Below are positions 63,256-64,000 of a stretch of 64,000 bases of DNA, in pieces. The position numbers and the translations under genes were made by a program. Position 1 is the first letter of the stretch. The number at the start of each line of letters is the position of its first letter. Below the pieces are notes generated by a model that worked only from the letters and a program-made list of their open reading frames with translations, searched no databases and was not told the DNA's origin. This stretch comes from Mycolicibacterium mengxianglii (GTDB lineage: Bacteria; Actinomycetota; Actinomycetes; Mycobacteriales; Mycobacteriaceae), in NCBI RefSeq assembly GCF_015710575.1, contig NZ_CP065373.1, forward strand, positions 2,108,001 to 2,172,000, read 5' to 3'.

Positions 63256-64000
63256 ATGGCTTTCGCAACCGAACACCCGGTGCTTGCGCACTCTGAGCAT
63301 CGCCCTGTCGAAGACATGGTGCGCGCAGGTGGCCGTTTCGAGGTCGTCAGCGAGTATTCGCCTGCCGGTGACCAACCTGCCGCGATCAACGACCTCGAGC
63401 GCCGCATCCGCGCAGGGGAGCGCGATGTCGTGCTGCTCGGCGCCACCGGTACCGGTAAGTCCGCGACCACCGCATGGCTCATCGAGCGCCTGCAGCGCCC
63501 CACCCTGGTGATGGCACCCAACAAGACACTGGCGGCCCAGCTGGCCAACGAACTCCGGGAGATGCTGCCCCACAACGCGGTGGAGTACTTCGTCTCGTAC
63601 TACGACTACTACCAACCTGAGGCGTACATCGCGCAGACGGACACCTACATCGAGAAGGACAGCTCGATCAACGACGACGTCGAGCGGTTACGGCACTCGG
63701 CCACGTCGAGTCTGTTGTCCCGTCGCGATGTGGTGGTGGTCGCGTCGGTCTCCTGCATCTACGGCCTCGGCACACCCCAGTCCTATCTGGACCGCTCGGT
63801 GGAGCTCAAGGTCGGCGACGAGGTGCCGCGCGACGCGCTGTTACGCCTGCTGGTCGACGTGCAGTACACCCGCAATGACATGGCCTTCACCCGGGGCACG
63901 TTCCGGGTGCGCGGCGACACGGTCGAGATCATTCCCTCGTATGAGGAATTGGCGGTGCGCATCGAGTATTTCGGCGACGAGATCGAGGCGCTCTACTACA
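63256..64000 (+). CDS. uvrB: Excinuclease ABC subunit B (partial)
   Basis: The first 248 residues; the gene runs past the right edge (family length ~700). The start [22 protein letters not shown] lies exactly at the predicted leaderless transcription start and is longer than the annotated M. tuberculosis start known to me. Walker [16 protein letters not shown] and the beta-hairpin region [20 protein letters not shown] that inserts between DNA strands are visible, followed by the domain 2 start [16 protein letters not shown]. UvrB loads at lesions with UvrA and recruits UvrC in nucleotide excision repair. Confidence 0.97.
   Translation, partial: MAFATEHPVLAHSEHRPVEDMVRAGGRFEVVSEYSPAGDQPAAINDLERRIRAGERDVVLLGATGTGKSATTAWLIERLQRPTLVMAPNKTLAAQLANELREMLPHNAVEYFVSYYDYYQPEAYIAQTDTYIEKDSSINDDVERLRHSATSSLLSRRDVVVVASVSCIYGLGTPQSYLDRSVELKVGDEVPRDALLRLLVDVQYTRNDMAFTRGTFRVRGDTVEIIPSYEELAVRIEYFGDEIEALYY

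Overview
The window is a GC-rich actinobacterial chromosome segment, almost certainly from a fast-growing mycobacterium (Mycolicibacterium / M. smegmatis-like). The order cydC-cydD-cydB-cydA, DUF308 protein, adenylate cyclase, pdtaR, Rv1627c-like, Rv1628c-like, polA, rpsA, coaE, DUF402 protein, uvrB is that of M. tuberculosis Rv1620c to Rv1633. PncA, PdtaR, RpsA, FurA, PolA and UvrB read very close to the M. tuberculosis proteins as I remember them, and the Dps is of the M. smegmatis Dps2 type.

Layout. 1-2.8 kb: minus-strand membrane proteins (RDD, DoxX-like with a repeat tail, DUF6328) and a TetR regulator. 2.8-6.6 kb: a methyltransferase facing a minus-strand trio of GT4 glycosyltransferase, methyltransferase and prenyltransferase-like protein. 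6.7-11.1 kb: a three-domain kinase/beta-barrel/aminotransferase fusion, divergent from pncA and its partner gene. 11.1-17.1 kb: DUF1206 protein, EamA exporter and a complete potABCD polyamine importer. 17.3-24.6 kb: DUF4190 protein, the cytochrome bd locus and a DUF308 protein.

24.7-35.8 kb is a block absent at this place in M. tuberculosis: a polar amino-acid ABC transporter whose last gene is a Ser/Thr kinase carrying its own extracellular copy of the transporter's binding protein; an esterase; a two-component system with a DUF2339 protein; dps2; a nitrilase-family amidase. 35.8-42.8 kb holds the membrane adenylate cyclase, a TetR/MpaB-like pair, a DUF222/HNH relic, a large secreted M4 metallopeptidase, a tRNA-Leu and pdtaR. 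43-50.5 kb holds a five-gene branched-chain amino-acid importer, a small membrane protein and a short-chain dehydrogenase facing an MmyB-type regulator. 50.4-64 kb holds a thiolase-fold/OB-fold pair, polA, katG and furA (inserted between polA and rpsA), a PrsW-like protease, rpsA, coaE, a secreted protein, a DUF402 protein and the start of uvrB.

Regulation visible in the sequence. Many starts lie 6-7 nt after a TANNNT -10 box and are probably leaderless. polA and uvrB share a promoter of the PafBC (RecA-independent DNA damage) type. The DUF1206 gene has a SigF-type promoter. Two genes (potA, cydD) appear to start at CTG and the DUF402 gene possibly at ATA. The metallopeptidase ribosome binding site lies inside a perfect stem. 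No insertion sequence, prophage or CRISPR array was seen.
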